Source: Lepas anatifera (lineage: Eukaryota > Arthropoda > Thecostraca > Lepadidae). Taken from it: a stretch of 64,000 bases of DNA. The position numbers and the translations under genes were made by a program. The stretch spans positions 1 to 64,000 of the forward strand of contig JAOTON010001071.1 in assembly GCA_034440635.1 (NCBI GenBank), given 5' to 3'. Positions 45,366-57,954 of the stretch are shown here, piece after piece. The notes beneath the pieces are model-generated. The model searched no databases. It worked only from the letters and a program-made list of their open reading frames with translations, and was not told where the DNA came from. Position 1 is the first letter of the stretch. Every line of letters starts with the position of its first letter.

Positions 45366-47079
45366 TGCGACTCTGTGCGACTGTACTGAACATGAAGTCA
45401 TCGGGTTCAACCGGTAGCGACGGACTGAGCGTAGCAATGTTTAAGAAATTCTTCCCATCAATTGGCCATTTACGTTTAGAAATCATCAATGCTAGTTTGA
45501 TTACGGGTCTGTTACCATCAGCGTGGAAGCACGCACTTGTTACTCCGATACCAAAAGGAAAAGTGTCAACCAATCCCGCCGATACCAGACCGATCTCACT
45601 GTTACCAGCAATTTGCAAAGTTACCGAGCGCATCGTCCAAAAACAGCTTACAGATTATCTAGAGTCCAATTACATTATCTCCGACACACAGCATGGTTAC
45701 AGAAAGCACCACTCAACCGAAACCGCCTTAAGCGTAGTTACTGACAAGATACTGAAAGCTGGACAACGGCGAAATTGCTATTTTGGCCCGGTTGGATTTG
45801 TCGAAATGCTTCGACGTAGTCCCGCATGCGAAATTGCTAGAAAAAATTATTATTTACGTCATACATACTCACTGGTTCGAAGACTACCTCGCTGGGCACA
45901 CTCAGCAGGTGCAGATGAGGACACAAGACGGTTTTATCACCTCTAGGACCAAAAACAACAGCATGGGGATTTTTCAAGGTGAGAGTTTGTCCTGTGTGCT
46001 CTACATGCTCTTCTCGAACGACTTGAATCTATGACTTGACGACTTGGACTCTATGTAGAAGAAGACATCACTATTGCGCAGTATGCAGATGGCACGCAAG
46101 TACTCATCACCGGCAAAAAAACAGATCTCCCTTCCATTATTCTCCGCATGGAACGCACCCTTTCGACCCTTTTCGACTGGTTTCGTTACAATATAATGAA
46201 ACTTAGCACAACGAAAACACAGATGCTAGTGCTCGGGACTCCTGCCATGCTCAGAAACCTCCCTTCGGTAAACATCGACTTCTGCGGAACTTCCATCGCA
46301 GATTCCAGAGTGGTCAAAAACCTTGGTGTAACAATGGACCGACACCTAAACTTCGAGGCACATGTAGATACCGTCCGCAATAGGTGCACAGGCATCTTGA
46401 TAGCCCTCAGTCACGCCCGGCAGGTCCTTCTCAGACATGTAATGGCGAAAATTGTCCAGTCTCTCGCTATATCGATAGTTCGCCACTGTGCGTGTGTTTA
46501 TGGATCATGTAATGTAACGCAAGTTCGAACAATTCAGAAAATAGTTAATTTTTGTGCCCGAGTCGTCAGTGGCCGGAGGAAACGTGATCATGTATCTGAT
46601 GTTTTGGCCGAACCGGGGTGGCTCAGCGCCGAGCAACTTATTAAATACCATACGGTGTGTGCTGTACAGAGTGCATTGTCTTCTGGGCTACCATCATATA
46701 TCGCCAACAACCTGGGAATACGAATTCATGATATGCATGACCATGCTACACGCTAGGCAAATAACCTTACCTTGCCACGCAGAAGAACTGAGGCGGGAAG
46801 GCGAAGCTGTGTTACCGGGGCGCCAAATGTTTTAACGAACTTGTAACCAGTGACGTCATACTATCCAGACGTTCTCTGAGGACTGCAGTCCTACATGCAA
46901 CATGAGAAGCTTTCCATGAGCTTGTCTGGTTTGATTTGGGCATTTTAAGATGTTTCAGTCGTGTGATATTCCGCTTATTTTACTTTTCACCCTTTTATTG
47001 TGCCCCAACATTTACTGCGTTTTTCTGACGTGTCAGTGTGAAAAACCACAACATGTGTGGATCGCTGCCTAAATATATC
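45366..47079 (+). mobile_element. LINE inserted in family B
   Basis: 5'-truncated CR1/Jockey-type LINE of the same family as the one inside the hAT element. It has no long A-rich tail; the 3' boundary is inferred from where family B resumes. Confidence 0.7.
45390..46756 (+). pseudogene. Reverse transcriptase of the LINE, frameshifted
   Basis: 45393-45770 reads MKSSGSTGSDGLSVAMFKKF, LLPSAWKHALVTPIPKG, DTRPISLLPAICKVTERI and QHGYRKHHSTETAL: the RT fingers. The next piece, in another frame (45783-46034), has LDLSKCFDVVPHAKLLEKI (motif A) and a degenerate GIFQGESLSCVLYMLF in place of the PQGS block. The active-site region near 46080 reads YADGT where YADDT is expected. The thumb is at 46148-46756 (STTKTQMLVLGTPAMLRNLP, VKNLGVTMDRHLNFEAHVDT, VVSGRRKRDHVSDVL). 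It is inactive by frame breaks and loss of an active-site aspartate. Confidence 0.8.
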
Positions 47080-47224
47080 TGATGGGCTGCCCAACACCGT
47101 TTACCGTTTTTGCTACCTAGCGTGTTTCTCGATATCTTAGGGGTGGTGGGAGCGGGTACCCACCCCCCCCCCCGTCAAAGCGAAGGTGGCTCAGACCCCG
47201 TCAATGCGCGTATTAACCTGACAT

Positions 47225-47383
47225 AAAATTAGTTCTTCTAACTTACCTTCGTGATGTCAAGAGCTTTCGAACGCCCTATGTACTTTTTATTTCGCTTTTC
47301 CGGGGAATGATATACGGGGGAAGCGAAATATGCCCCCCAGCGGGGCGCATCATGCCAGGGACCCCAGCGGGGCGCGTGTTAAA
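47225..47383 (-). mobile_element. Family B2 end fragment
   Basis: TCAAGAGCTTTCGAACGCCC, then GCCCCCCAGCGGGGCGCATC and ACCCCAGCGGGGCGCGTGTTAA match the left end of the 40.46-kb element in reverse. Only about 160 bp remain, placed directly beside the family B end. Confidence 0.7.
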
Positions 47384-48981
47384 GAAGTTTATCATGGTGA
47401 AAAAGTTCTTTGCAAAAAAACTCGTCACCCCACTGTCGCTCCGAATAAACCTGAATAATCTTGCTGACATCACATAAATGTCACGGTATATGGAATCAAA
47501 TGACCAATTGTCATTTTCAGAAGATTCCAAGCTACTGCTCGCAAATCTTTCCGAACCTATTCCAGACGTTTACATAAATAAACTCAAGCAACAATACCAT
47601 AAGATTGACCTGCTGTCTTCAGTTGTCACAGAAATGTACCATCACAAGAAGCCGAGACGCTCCCTCGCGTGTGAGTACCTGCTCTCAGCAGATTTGATAT
47701 CGATGACACTGAGTACAAGTTAACAGTGTATTCGGAGGCGGGTACAAACGCACAGCATTGGTGACTGATGAGTTGGCACAATGCAGGGCAACAAACTTCA
47801 CTCCCACCAGCCATGCATTAAGTGGAAACTATCATACAACACGACCAAAGTGTTGAGCCTTCATTCACCCTTCGGAGGACAGCATCAAAAACATAATACT
47901 GTCACGTCGGGTCCCACACGAAGTATTTTAACAACGCAATAGTGCAGCTATGGTCATCCAACACCGTTTACCATCCTTCAATGAAGCAACCAAATTAGGT
48001 AGTTTGGCAGTAGGTTCGGATATTATGGCACAAAACTCATCTTTAATTGGGTCTCACGACCAATACGACACATTCAACAGCAAAAGCACCGTGGACCAAT
48101 AGCTTGATACGGCATGCCACAGTGCCAATATTCCGACGGACAGGTCACAAAAGATAGCCAATGAACAGCCAGTCCGATCCCCCTGCCAAGGAGCGAAACC
48201 CCAGAGCGCCGCCCCAACTGCCCGTTCAGTGACAATCGCGACAAAAAATGAACAGAGACAACGCGGTAGTCCAGGCATGCACCACTTTTTTCTGAAAAAA
48301 ACACATTCAGATGATGGACTTGTAAAATTTACGCCGAATGTAAAAAAAGTTCAAAAATGTATGGTGAACCCGTATTGTATCCATGTACGCATGATCATGG
48401 GCCCTGGGGCTGTCAAATTTGCATTATTTGCTGAAAACGCGAAGACAATAAACGACTCATAAATGTACAGCCGTGAGCACTTACCTGTTTTGGCATTGGT
48501 TGCGCCCTTCAAATAATTATTCTTCATGGATAGCTATCTTGCAATGGCCAGTCCCTATCAATTTCAAGCACTCCAGACTCGCACGGAATATTTGTTAGAA
48601 CACTTGAAAAACATCCACGTACAAATTTAACCCCACTGCAAGGGAAATGTACACCTTTCTAGGCTTAGGAATGATATGTCTTGTAGAGCATGTAAAAAAC
48701 ACGCTCCTTTGTCAAAACGTTTAGAGTTTGCGGAGGACCAACCAATTTTTGTCTCCAGTATACTGGATCACTCACAAACATGTTCCCTATGATATCTGTT
48801 GAAGGTTGACGCCATGCACCATACCACTGATGGGTCGGGTGCAAAGATCAAATTTCCGGAACACCTCAGACGATATGAAGTCAGCAGCGCCGGCATCAAT
48901 GTTGTCATAAGTGCCGCCAAAAAGTGAGGGGGGCACCCAAACCTCAAGCTGCTCCTTACAAGAAATTTCCACCTCTAGAAT

Positions 48982-49042
<61 letters not shown>

Positions 49043-50262
49043 GGATTTGTAAAACTCCTTAAAGTGTCCCTGAATAGTACAGACGCGCCTTTGGACAGTG
49101 CGCAGAAGTGTCACATCCCAGTGGAAGCCACTGGAAACCCCACGGGCCCGGATGCAAAGCCTTCCGCTGAAAACTTTCACGTCAAACCCAGCGAAAAGGC
49201 TTCATTTACAGCTGCCAATCAGGTGTGCCAACTCTTGCAAATACTGTTAAAGGTAGTGTTTCAATTTGATATTGGGTTTTGAACGAAAATATCAGTTTGG
49301 TATAACGTTTGGAGAAACCACTACTGACATGTTGCGTTTCGCTTAAGGCTCCCAGTATTGAATTACCGCAGAATGAATGACAAAAATTAAGGGCACTATG
49401 GCCCTAATACAAACTCTGAATCAATTCAGTTGCATCTGGTTGCGGCCAGTGGATTTATCTCAACACTGAGTGCCTATCCACGCTTGGCAAAATCCGTCGA
49501 CAAAATCTGACAATATATTTTTGGTCGCCACTCGTGCCTTGGCAATTTCGGTCGGCATATACTGTCGGAAGATTCTGCAAGGGGTAAATAGGCCCTAAGG
49601 CGCTCCCACTCATTGAACATACCATGCTAGCGAATGAGCCACCCAAGCTATATGCCTGCCGTACTTAATTTACCAGCTTATCGTGTCGGTTAACTCTAAA
49701 AGTTTACGGAGATATTTCTGTATGAAAAATCTCCCGTTAGTTTCCATGCCAAATTTAACCTTTTCTTTGAATTTCGGAGGACAAATAGGGCTGAACATAA
49801 AATTGTAATGGTGCTTGGCACTTGGCTACAGCACAAAGCGCCTCCTTGTTTCACCTGTATCTCGGTTATATTGTAGACGAAAGCTGTTGCTATATGACGT
49901 CCTATTTTACCGCTTCATTTTTGCTAAAGGCGACAAGACGGGAAACAATTCCAGATTTTTATATACGTTTTGTCCTTAAAAACCGTGTTTTAATAGTATT
50001 TCGGACAATTAAAACACTCCCATCCAGTTTAAAGCGATCAAAAGCGACCCTCAAATTACCTCATGTTTTAGGTTGAAAATACCTTCAGCCTCCAGCCATG
50101 TGAAAAACAATCGGAACACAGCCAAGCCTCATGTCTGCCCATACACATCAGTCAGCTTGAATGGTGAAGTCAGGTTGACTGGCAGATATCAGCGGAAATA
50201 TCCTACAGCAAGTCATACACCAATCCTCTGTCTTTGAGCGCACCACAATCGCTTGACCACGT
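47384..50262. other. Unassigned DNA downstream of the receptor
   Basis: Frames of up to 123 codons occur but none resembles a known protein. A (GA)n microsatellite lies at 48985-49040. The part nearest 50262 should include the 3' UTR of the receptor on the minus strand, but I cannot fix a polyadenylation site. Confidence 0.4.
48985..49040. repeat. (GA)n microsatellite, 56 bp
   Basis: Uninterrupted AG dinucleotide run; it accounts for the Arg-Glu and Ser-Leu frames across it. Confidence 0.98.
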
Positions 50263-50407
50263 TCACCTGGAAGGCGTGTGCTCAGCTTGCCGTTCGGTTC
50301 TCTCAGCGCGCGACACCTGTGACGCCGAGCGTGCCTCAAACGAGCTTTGCTGGACCCGGCCGCAACAAATCAGCAGGGCCAGGGTCTCCCTGTAGGCGTC
50401 CCTGAAA
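50263..50407 (-). other. Out-of-frame conserved C-terminal tail of the octopamine receptor
   Basis: Reading one base shifted from 50404 downward gives helix 8 (FRDAYRETL) and a dicysteine palmitoylation-type motif (LLICCGR), then about 30 residues ending TPSR before TGA at 50265-50263. Family members have F-R-(E/D)-A-(F/Y) directly after NTEF/NRDF, so this is the ancestral coding frame. A sequencing or assembly error is the simplest explanation; a real allele with a truncated tail is the alternative. Confidence 0.85.
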
Positions 50408-51751
50408 CTCGGTATTAAAATACGCATATATCATAGGGTTCAGCGTAGAGTTGAAGTAGCCTATCCAGAACAAAACATCGACCAGCACGGGTGGAATATC
50501 ACAGAAGCTTCCGCAGAGAGTCGCTGTGGCGTACCAGGTAAAAAACGGCAGCCAACACAACACGAAGCACCCCATGATGACGCCCAGAGTCTTGGCCGCT
50601 TTGTGCTCGCGCAGCATGTTGCTGGTGCTGGAGCGCATCCGGAACAGCCGCGAGGTGTTCGACGCTCTTCCCTGGTGCTCCGTTGAGGAGTCACCACTGA
50701 AGAAAGACACGGTCGATGACTTTTTGGCAAGCAGGTCACGGCTGGATGGTGGCGGAGGAACAGACGACACGGTAGATCGGTCGAAACGCCACGGGACTGC
50801 TGCCGAGGATGACGCCTTCATCGTGCCGTTATCGGCGCTACTGCAGCTCGTTGGCCCGCCTTTATCGCCCGCCGAAGACACCTGAACCTCCCCAGCTTCC
50901 TCCGAGATGTTCTTCAGTGCCGTGAGGGCCATCGCGAGCTGTTCTTCCGTGATGCTATCCAGGTGGACAATGCAGTCACTGGCTGGGAAATTTAGTGTGC
51001 TTGGTGTCCTGGAGATGGCCCTGTGTTGTTTCTTAGCTTCCTGGTATATTCTGCTGTACATGCAGATCATTATCACCCCCGGTATCCAGAAACTGACACA
51101 TGACGACACGATCATGTACACCTCGTTAACGATGAATTGACATGTGTTCGGATGTTGAGCACGATACTGGAGGTGTTCGCGTGTCGAGTACCACCCCAAG
51201 AAGATCGGTATGAAAGAGATCCCTATAGGTGCCGTCCAGCACAGGGCAAGCATGGCGGCAACTGTCCTCTTACTCATCTGCGTCCGGTACTCCAGGGGCC
51301 GCAGGATGGCGAAGTACCTATCCACGCTGATGCAACACAGGTGCAAGATGGACACGGTGCTGAAGAACACGTCGAAGGAGTTCCACACGTCACACATGAC
51401 GTAACCGAACTGCCAATGGCCCGTTATCTGAATGCTGGCGTTGAATGTCATCGCACATAGGGCCACTAGCATGTCCGCCAGGGCCAGCGATACCACGAAG
51501 TAGTTTGCGACTACGCGTATGCGTCGATGCAAGAGCACACTAACAATGACGAGGAGATTTCCCAGCACTGCAAGAAGAATTATCACCGCCATGGCAACGA
51601 TTTTGAGCACCAGAACCGGCAAGGACGTCACTGGCAGTTGATCTGAGTGGCTGAGGTCGATGAATGAGGCATTGGTCAGGGCTGAACCAGCTCCGATGAA
51701 GAGATATGAATCCAGCGCTGAAGCGCCAGATGTCACGCCGTCGTCGGCCAT
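50336..51751 (-). CDS. Beta-adrenergic-like octopamine receptor (class A GPCR), single exon, C-tail frameshifted
   Basis: 471 codons from ATG at 51751 (MADDGVTSG; purine at -3 and G at +4). It is a plasma-membrane receptor; octopamine beta receptors couple to Gs and raise cAMP. Landmarks: N-glycosylation site N27, TM1 GN65, TM2 LALAD93, C120 and C204 for the extracellular disulfide, amine-binding D127 in NSFDVFFSTVSILHLCCISV, DRY 144-146, TM5 serines S216/S217/S220 with P224, a serine-rich third loop (about 240-380), TM6 CWLPFF 399-404, TM7 NPMIY 438-442. TM3 and the FIPIFLGWY region strongly match arthropod Octbeta2R-type receptors. After E448 the frame is lost: one extra T in the TTT at 50405-50407 gives an unrelated 23-residue tail. 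The other frame continues FRDAYRETLALLICCGR and stops at 50263. Subtype 1, 2 or 3 cannot be decided. Confidence 0.9.
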   Translation of the reverse strand: MADDGVTSGASALDSYLFIGAGSALTNASFIDLSHSDQLPVTSLPVLVLKIVAMAVIILLAVLGNLLVIVSVLLHRRIRVVANYFVVSLALADMLVALCAMTFNASIQITGHWQFGYVMCDVWNSFDVFFSTVSILHLCCISVDRYFAILRPLEYRTQMSKRTVAAMLALCWTAPIGISFIPIFLGWYSTREHLQYRAQHPNTCQFIVNEVYMIVSSCVSFWIPGVIMICMYSRIYQEAKKQHRAISRTPSTLNFPASDCIVHLDSITEEQLAMALTALKNISEEAGEVQVSSAGDKGGPTSCSSADNGTMKASSSAAVPWRFDRSTVSSVPPPPSSRDLLAKKSSTVSFFSGDSSTEHQGRASNTSRLFRMRSSTSNMLREHKAAKTLGVIMGCFVLCWLPFFTWYATATLCGSFCDIPPVLVDVLFWIGYFNSTLNPMIYAYFNTEFQGRLQGDPGPADLLRPGPAKLV

Positions 51752-54109
51752 GCCATGATCCGCCAACACGCTGAGCGGCCTCCCACAGCAGCGTCCCCAA
51801 GCCACTCGTCGAGGTAGCACTGCCTCCTTCCCTTTCTAAACCCGCGCCGATTCCAGCATTGGCGACAGCGATGACCACCGGCACCTGACTGTGCCCTAAT
51901 CTGTCATCACAGGGCTCATCGAGATTCAACTCAAACTCAAGAATGTTTCAGTGAGCTCCCACACAGCTTTCACAGCTGAACTGTCGAGCTTTTAACAGAG
52001 CGTACCGCCAAAACCACGTCCTCGTCTGCAATCTGACCTTGGAAGCTCATTTGTGAGGATTCACCCCGTGCCGTGTGGCACGCCAGTCTGAATGGCACAG
52101 CCCTTCCTTTTTAATTACCGCCAGTTAATCATGGCCCGCGGCCGAGTACAACAGCCACGCCAAGAGTTTCCGGTGGTTAGGCACGCACGCATGGAATCGA
52201 TGGATCGGCCGAGCCCACTCTTCAGCGGTAGCACTGTCCAATCAATCAGGTTTCAACCAGCGGGATCATTCTTCTCCCGCAAATCGGTTTAGCATACCCT
52301 ACAGCCTTAAACAGACGGGTTTGAGTGCCGACACAAGATGGCACGCACTGCCTGGCGGCTGGTTACGGTGCCGTAACGATCGGAGATGCGGTGTTCCAGA
52401 TCGATGTGTCACACATGGAGGATGATTGATAGCTGGATGGTGCCACCAGCTCCCGCCGTGAATTGCGCTGCGAGCCGCTCAACGCGCTCCGAATCCCATG
52501 CCAATGTTCGGTGCTGACCGGCCTGATGATTAAGCGGCTGTTAGGTCCGCCGTTTGTCATCCACAAACGGCGCGGCTTCGGTGTGTGGTACCGCCTGCCA
52601 CCGCCAGCTTGTACAGGCTCACAACACTCGGAAGCTGCTCGGCACCGGTGTGTGGAACACTTGTTCACGTGCGGCCCCGTGGGCGGGCCTTCTCAGAAAG
52701 ACAAGACTTGTCGTGCATTAACAATGTTTGTACGAGCGACTCTTTGTTGACACCGCCAGCAGTGAAACGATGACTGGCCGAATTCAAGTTAGCTATCTCA
52801 CACAGAAACACTGATATGTGTCAACCGGAATATCCAACGAGTAGGACAACTATTCATGGACTCTGAGCAGTGTCCGCACACACGCCTCGTCCCTGGCCGT
52901 TGGCTACCCGCCCGTTCTCCTACCGTCCTTGCACCACATCCCACCACGGCCCACCTCTGGTGTACGACTGCACGTGCGACAGCCTCGTCGACACCGTCGA
53001 CGGCGGCGACAGAGTGGGCACATCGATCGGCCGGTGGGCGCACGCGGCCGGCTCCGCACGCCGGGCAGCTGCGGCGCCGCCTAATTGAGCGGGCCCAGCG
53101 GTCGTGTGGCCCCCTGAGGTGCGTGTCCGGAGTAATGCGATCGCCACAGGTGAGCAGGATCGTCGGCAGGCACGCCACGTGCCGCCTCCGACCTTGGCCA
53201 CCGGAGAGCACCGGATAATCAGCCCAACGAGACGAGATAGCGCCAACACACCGCCGCCGGAAAACCAAGTAGGGCGGGTGAACCAGCCCGAGGCGACAAA
53301 CGCCGCACTTCCGTGCTCCATCTCTGACTCTCCACGGTATTTATCTCCTCGTTCGATGTATCCAGGTCAATCAAATTAGCGCAATGAGAAAACTGAAGAC
53401 AAGGGATGAGACTCCACACTTCCTCGACTCCATACTTCAGTCGAACGGAATTTTGTTTTAAAAAGATGCCGTGCATAAACTGCGGAGAAAAGATGTTTGG
53501 CCATTTTCAGCCATCCCATTCACGCAATGCTCCGTAACGCTCGTGCATCACATCACGGACATTACGTAACGCCTGATCAGGACACTCGCTCTTAAGAAAG
53601 CCCGGCACCATCGACCCTGTTGTGTCATCGACGTGACGTGCCTCAGTTGCCAGGTCAATAATCGACATTTGTTCGAAGGATCAACTCCCAGCGTCATCAC
53701 AAAGTTCAGTGTTGATCCACGCAAAAAATGCTGGGCCTCCAATTTAAGAGCTATTTGGAGCGAGGGTAGACGGCTCGTGTTTGAATGCAACTCCGGGCTG
53801 TGGTGCTCCTTATTTTCCTTCAAAGCTTGGTCAAGACAACCCAAGCTAGTCGCTTCACCGAACTCACTTCCCTTGCTCTTGATCGTTTCCATACCGATTT
53901 AAATGGTTTCAGCACAAACCATTCGAGCAACGTTGAATTCAGTCCTGTATTATATGACATTCAATTCGAGTGAATCGATTACTGAGTCCAGGTTGTGGTT
54001 GGGAGCCCGCATGAGGAGTGAGGTGCTCAGACTGAGGACTACATAATGAAGCATCTCCAAATAGTCTAAGTGACTGGGTCTGGAATAGTCGAGCCCTGCC
54101 ATAATAATC
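51752..54109. other. Upstream region of the receptor, unassigned
   Basis: The likely location of the receptor's promoter and 5' UTR on the minus strand, but no TATA box or start site could be fixed. 52450-53330 is GC- and CpG-rich with overlapping frames on both strands that look compositional. No further gene recognised. The region could hold a separate upstream non-coding exon. Confidence 0.4.
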
Positions 54110-54558
54110 TTAAAGGGAATGTGGCACCTTTATAACGTGATTTTAACTGAGATAGTCAAGTTGTAAAGCAAGTCGGAAAACCCGGTACTCAATATATCAC
54201 TTGTCTTAGAACAGCAGAAAAAAATAAAACCTACCCGAAATGTACCTCTCATGTATGTACCTCTCGCCAGGTGGCCATTGTTGTGAGCTGCTGGTGTGAC
54301 GACATATGCTGACGTCACGATGAGCATTAGTATATCGAAGTCCTTGAAGCGTTTCGAGTATGGTAGTGGTTGCCAGATTATGACATCATCCACAGGCAGA
54401 ATTTATTTCTTTTGGTAGAGGAGCATTTTAAAAGTCAAAATATTGAGCTTATTGTACATTTTTCAGAGAAATCATGAGTGGTTTCATTATTTTCGGCTAA
54501 AAGTACGCCTAGTTACACTCAATTCCAGGATTCGACCAAGGTGCCACATTCCCTTTAA
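54110..54558 (-). mobile_element. MITE A copy 5
   Basis: The ends are TTAAAGGGAATGTGGCACC and GTGCCACATTCCCTTTAA. The interior is as in copy 3, with GCTGACGTCACGATGAGCAT and GATTATGACATCATCC. It lies about 2.4 kb upstream of the receptor start codon. Confidence 0.85.
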
Positions 54559-57500
54559 GAGCTTATCGACGCATTTTGTGCCAGGGTTATATGGTGTCGC
54601 CAATTCTTTCCATGCTGGAAGGTTTTCTAGGGAGCCAGATTTCCCCTTGCTCACGGAAGCCCCGGTCAGCCGCGTGGAAAGCGAGCTCGCTAACCTCGCT
54701 AACCACTCTACCACCGCGCTCTGAATACGGGTGCCCTCAACGCTGAAAACAGCAGCTGTCATTTCCCAAACGACCCAATCGAGCATATAAAGTAGCAAAC
54801 CGGGGCAATGGGATGGCCATGTTTTAATTCGGATATTGCGTCCCTCGTGGCCTCATTCCCTGTTCATTAGTCCCAGTCGGACATTCAATGTGCTCACCCG
54901 AAACCCCATCTAATAATGAACGTTAATATATCTAAAAATAATAATCTCCACTGAGCGCCAAATAACATTGGAAGCTCATTCCAACCACATGTGTGACTTA
55001 CCAATGAACCGCGGTTCTCAACATAAGTGGCTGTAAGTTAATTTTGGCAGGATTTCAGTCCATGCAGATTGGGCAAACAGGGCCAATGCGTGCCAAGCTA
55101 GGCACTTTTTGCAGATTCAAGGACAAATCACAAGTTCGCCACCATAAACAGATATAATCGATAGAGCGATACTGATACCAGACGTATGTCTGGTAGCAAA
55201 CATTCTAAAAGGCACTCCCCCAAGACAGTCACAAAATAAAAGATGCGAAGATAGCTTTTCGTCACTAATATGCCTATTGCTTCCATGGACCACTCCTAAC
55301 ACGTTTTAAAGCGTTGCCGTTCCGTTTGCTGTTATCCGCTGGAAACCACCAGCGGCGACGGGCCTCAATTTGGTGGTGTCGCGTACCAATGGCATTCCAA
55401 ACCTCAGCAGGAGAAAGATGCAGCTTAGAGTGACAGCAGCGCTTTCATTCCCAGCGTTACTGCCCCGTGGGTGCTTTTGCATGGCATCCAACCAAATCGT
55501 CCTAAAAGGACAGGAATCGGGAGCTGAGTCCAGTTCTGAACAACGCTGGTAACTCCTGGGGAGTGAAGGCGGTGAAAATCCAGTGAAATTGGGCCAGCCT
55601 AGCTGCGAAGCAAAGAAAGTAGCTCCGTCCGCCTGAGGGGCGAGTTCTTTTTCACGCCTTAACATGAAAGCTGTAAGGAAGCGAAACCTTCTGGGGCATC
55701 ACAGCACCAACAGTTACTTTTCAATTTGAAAACATTATCCTCGCAATCAATCTTCCCACTCAAGGAGCGCCTTTACCCTCCCACCTGGGCTGGGCACGCC
55801 TCTGCAGCCCTGAAGAGTGCACCTCCCCTGTGGATCCCTCCCTGGTCCACTGAGTCTTCGCCCACAGAGGTGTCTGACCTCATCAACTCATCGCATGCAT
55901 ATCCCGGCACCGCCTGGACTTTTTTCGCTCCCCCCTCCTCCCCTCTGCCATCTCGGGAATCGCCGGTGATACGGACAGAATCGAAACAGCGCTGAAAGCG
56001 TCCTCTTCTACTTGACCCATATCCTTTGAACCGTGACGTCACAGCAGGGCTATAATGAGACAAATTTGGACCGATTTAGAAAATTATTTATAATTCGGGA
56101 ACTTTTAAGACCAAGAACAAACCCAAACGCATAAATGTGTCGCCTTGGCCCAATAATTCGAATAATATGTAGCATGACTTTGTCATTATACCGGGGTCAC
56201 ATTCTTAGGTCAAGGTCAAGTAATGGCCGTTCCAGGTCATGTTGCTTACCTTTCTAATCCTTGGATCATGCTTGTCACTATGATATCAAAATTATTGCCG
56301 TGTCTCATTTCTAGAAAATGTTATACACACAAATAAATTCGAAAAGCGTGACCTTGTGTGACCTCTGATGACTTCGTTATTGATCTAGCCTAAAAATGGA
56401 TGACCACATGCAGATTTGTTTTTCCGAGAGCTTTCCAATGATGTTTAGAAACGTGATCTAACTCTTCAAGAGTACTGCTACACTCTGGTTTTGGCAGCCT
56501 CGGTTGGAGAACAATGGTTTTGGCAGCCTCGAGTTGGAGAACAAGATCACCTTACATTGGTTTCGAAATGATTTGATACATCATTGGCCTGAACTGACCT
56601 TATGCCAATTTCCGGCCATAATTTGTAAAATTGATCACCTAAAAGGTATGGAAACCGTCGCGTCGCTCATCCACATCGGTTGGGAGTTATTCGTGAAAAC
56701 CACAGGGGAGTCCGACCGGACCCCCGGGGCAGTGACCTGTTAGGCTGATCGCAAATTATCCGACTCGGACGTCCCAAGCTATCTAATGTCGATACGGCCG
56801 TGCACGTAGAAGTATGGTAGGAGTGTTTGTAAGCTGGTTCACCCCTCTGTGTTAGCTAAGTTAACATTGCAAATTTCGGAGCGATCGAGCCAGTCGCTTC
56901 AGAGATACCAATGAGGGGTCGCGTGTGCTGTGGGCCCTCCGGTATAACGGAAGCATCTTTGCCTTTGAGCAGCTGAATCCGAACACAAAATGTCTTCTCA
57001 GCAGGATTGAAAGCTGCATGGTTACAGTGCAGGCACGAAAAATGCTCGCCACTTCCCATTGTACCTGCGTGTAATTGTCATGTCAAGGAGCATGTGATTG
57101 GCCGCACATCAGAAACTAGTTCCATTCACAGATTTGCATGCGCTGGTGAGGGAATGCCTGACACGTTTCCGACCTACCCAGCTTCGCTCAAGACAATGCG
57201 GGCCAGAATTGTATGCAATCCCTGATCAGGGGTGCAGATTTTAGAAAATGGTTGGGGGTGCCCAACTTTGAAGAAAAAAATCGATAACCATCACAATAAA
57301 AGGTGATGGTATAATGTAAAGTGTGTAATGTTTAACTTTTTCGGAGGCCTGATGAGCACAAAACCAATTAAAAATCCTTAAAGAAACACGAAAATTTAAC
57401 TGGAATTTTAACACTATTTCAACGCTTCATTGTGGGTGTTTGAGCACCCCCAGAGGTGTAAATCCACACTTCTGACCCTAATGACCTTGAAAACGCTCCA

Positions 57501-57950
57501 TGCGACTGCCATCAGCAACATTACTTATGTTTAGGTGAGATACCCTGTACTAAATATGTAACGAAATATTTTACCAGACCATGCTTCTTCCTGTACAACG
57601 CTGGTCCGGTAGCATAAAAACGGCAACTCCGGGTTCCTAGTTCCGATTGCACACCGCTAAATCTTGTTGGCCTTTCTAATTTGGAGCCAATTCTACTGCT
57701 CTAGTTTCTTGCAGAGAGTGGCTACCAGAACCAATTTGACGTAACAGTGATCACGGGTGTTGGGATGCCCACTCAGAGGTCACAGGGGCTACATCGGAAT
57801 TGTTTTACGGTACTTCTATAGAACGAACACTATGCGCTACTTTCTTTAAGCTTCGCAAGTATAATATTAACAGCTATGCTCATAACTCCAGCTGAAAAAC
57901 ATTATGACCGATGGCTGGTTTTGAAAATCGAAGTATTCAGCCACGGGCCG
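54559..57950. other. Unassigned DNA with a GGTCA-containing stretch
   Basis: No gene recognised. 56030-56750 has several GTGACC/GGTCA words and the CRE-like GTGACGTCAC at 56032, and may be a further, unpaired terminal-repeat element related to families B and C. 57230-57480 is AT-rich. A short A-box-like tRNA-derived remnant may lie at 54655-54725. Confidence 0.35.
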
Positions 57951-57954
57951 GCCC

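Larger units (their letters stand above)
44153..47216 (-). mobile_element. Family B element split by a LINE
   Basis: Reverse-oriented copy: TTAACACGCGCACTGACGGGG at the left, the hairpin block at about 44213-44240, the GGTCA cluster near 45120-45180, and TCAATGCGCGTATTAA at the right. The copy is interrupted after GGAGAAGTG at about 45366 and resumes with GATGGGCTGCCCAACACCG at about 47080, exactly where the reference copy is continuous. Confidence 0.8.

Noticed and set aside
50526..51460. Plus-strand frames opposite the receptor
   Set aside because: They are shadows of the strongly conserved minus-strand GPCR gene.
51752..51820. Upstream extension of the receptor frame to a GTG at 51820
   Set aside because: GTG is not a credible start in an animal gene. 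The ATG at 51751 has good context and gives an N-terminus of normal length.
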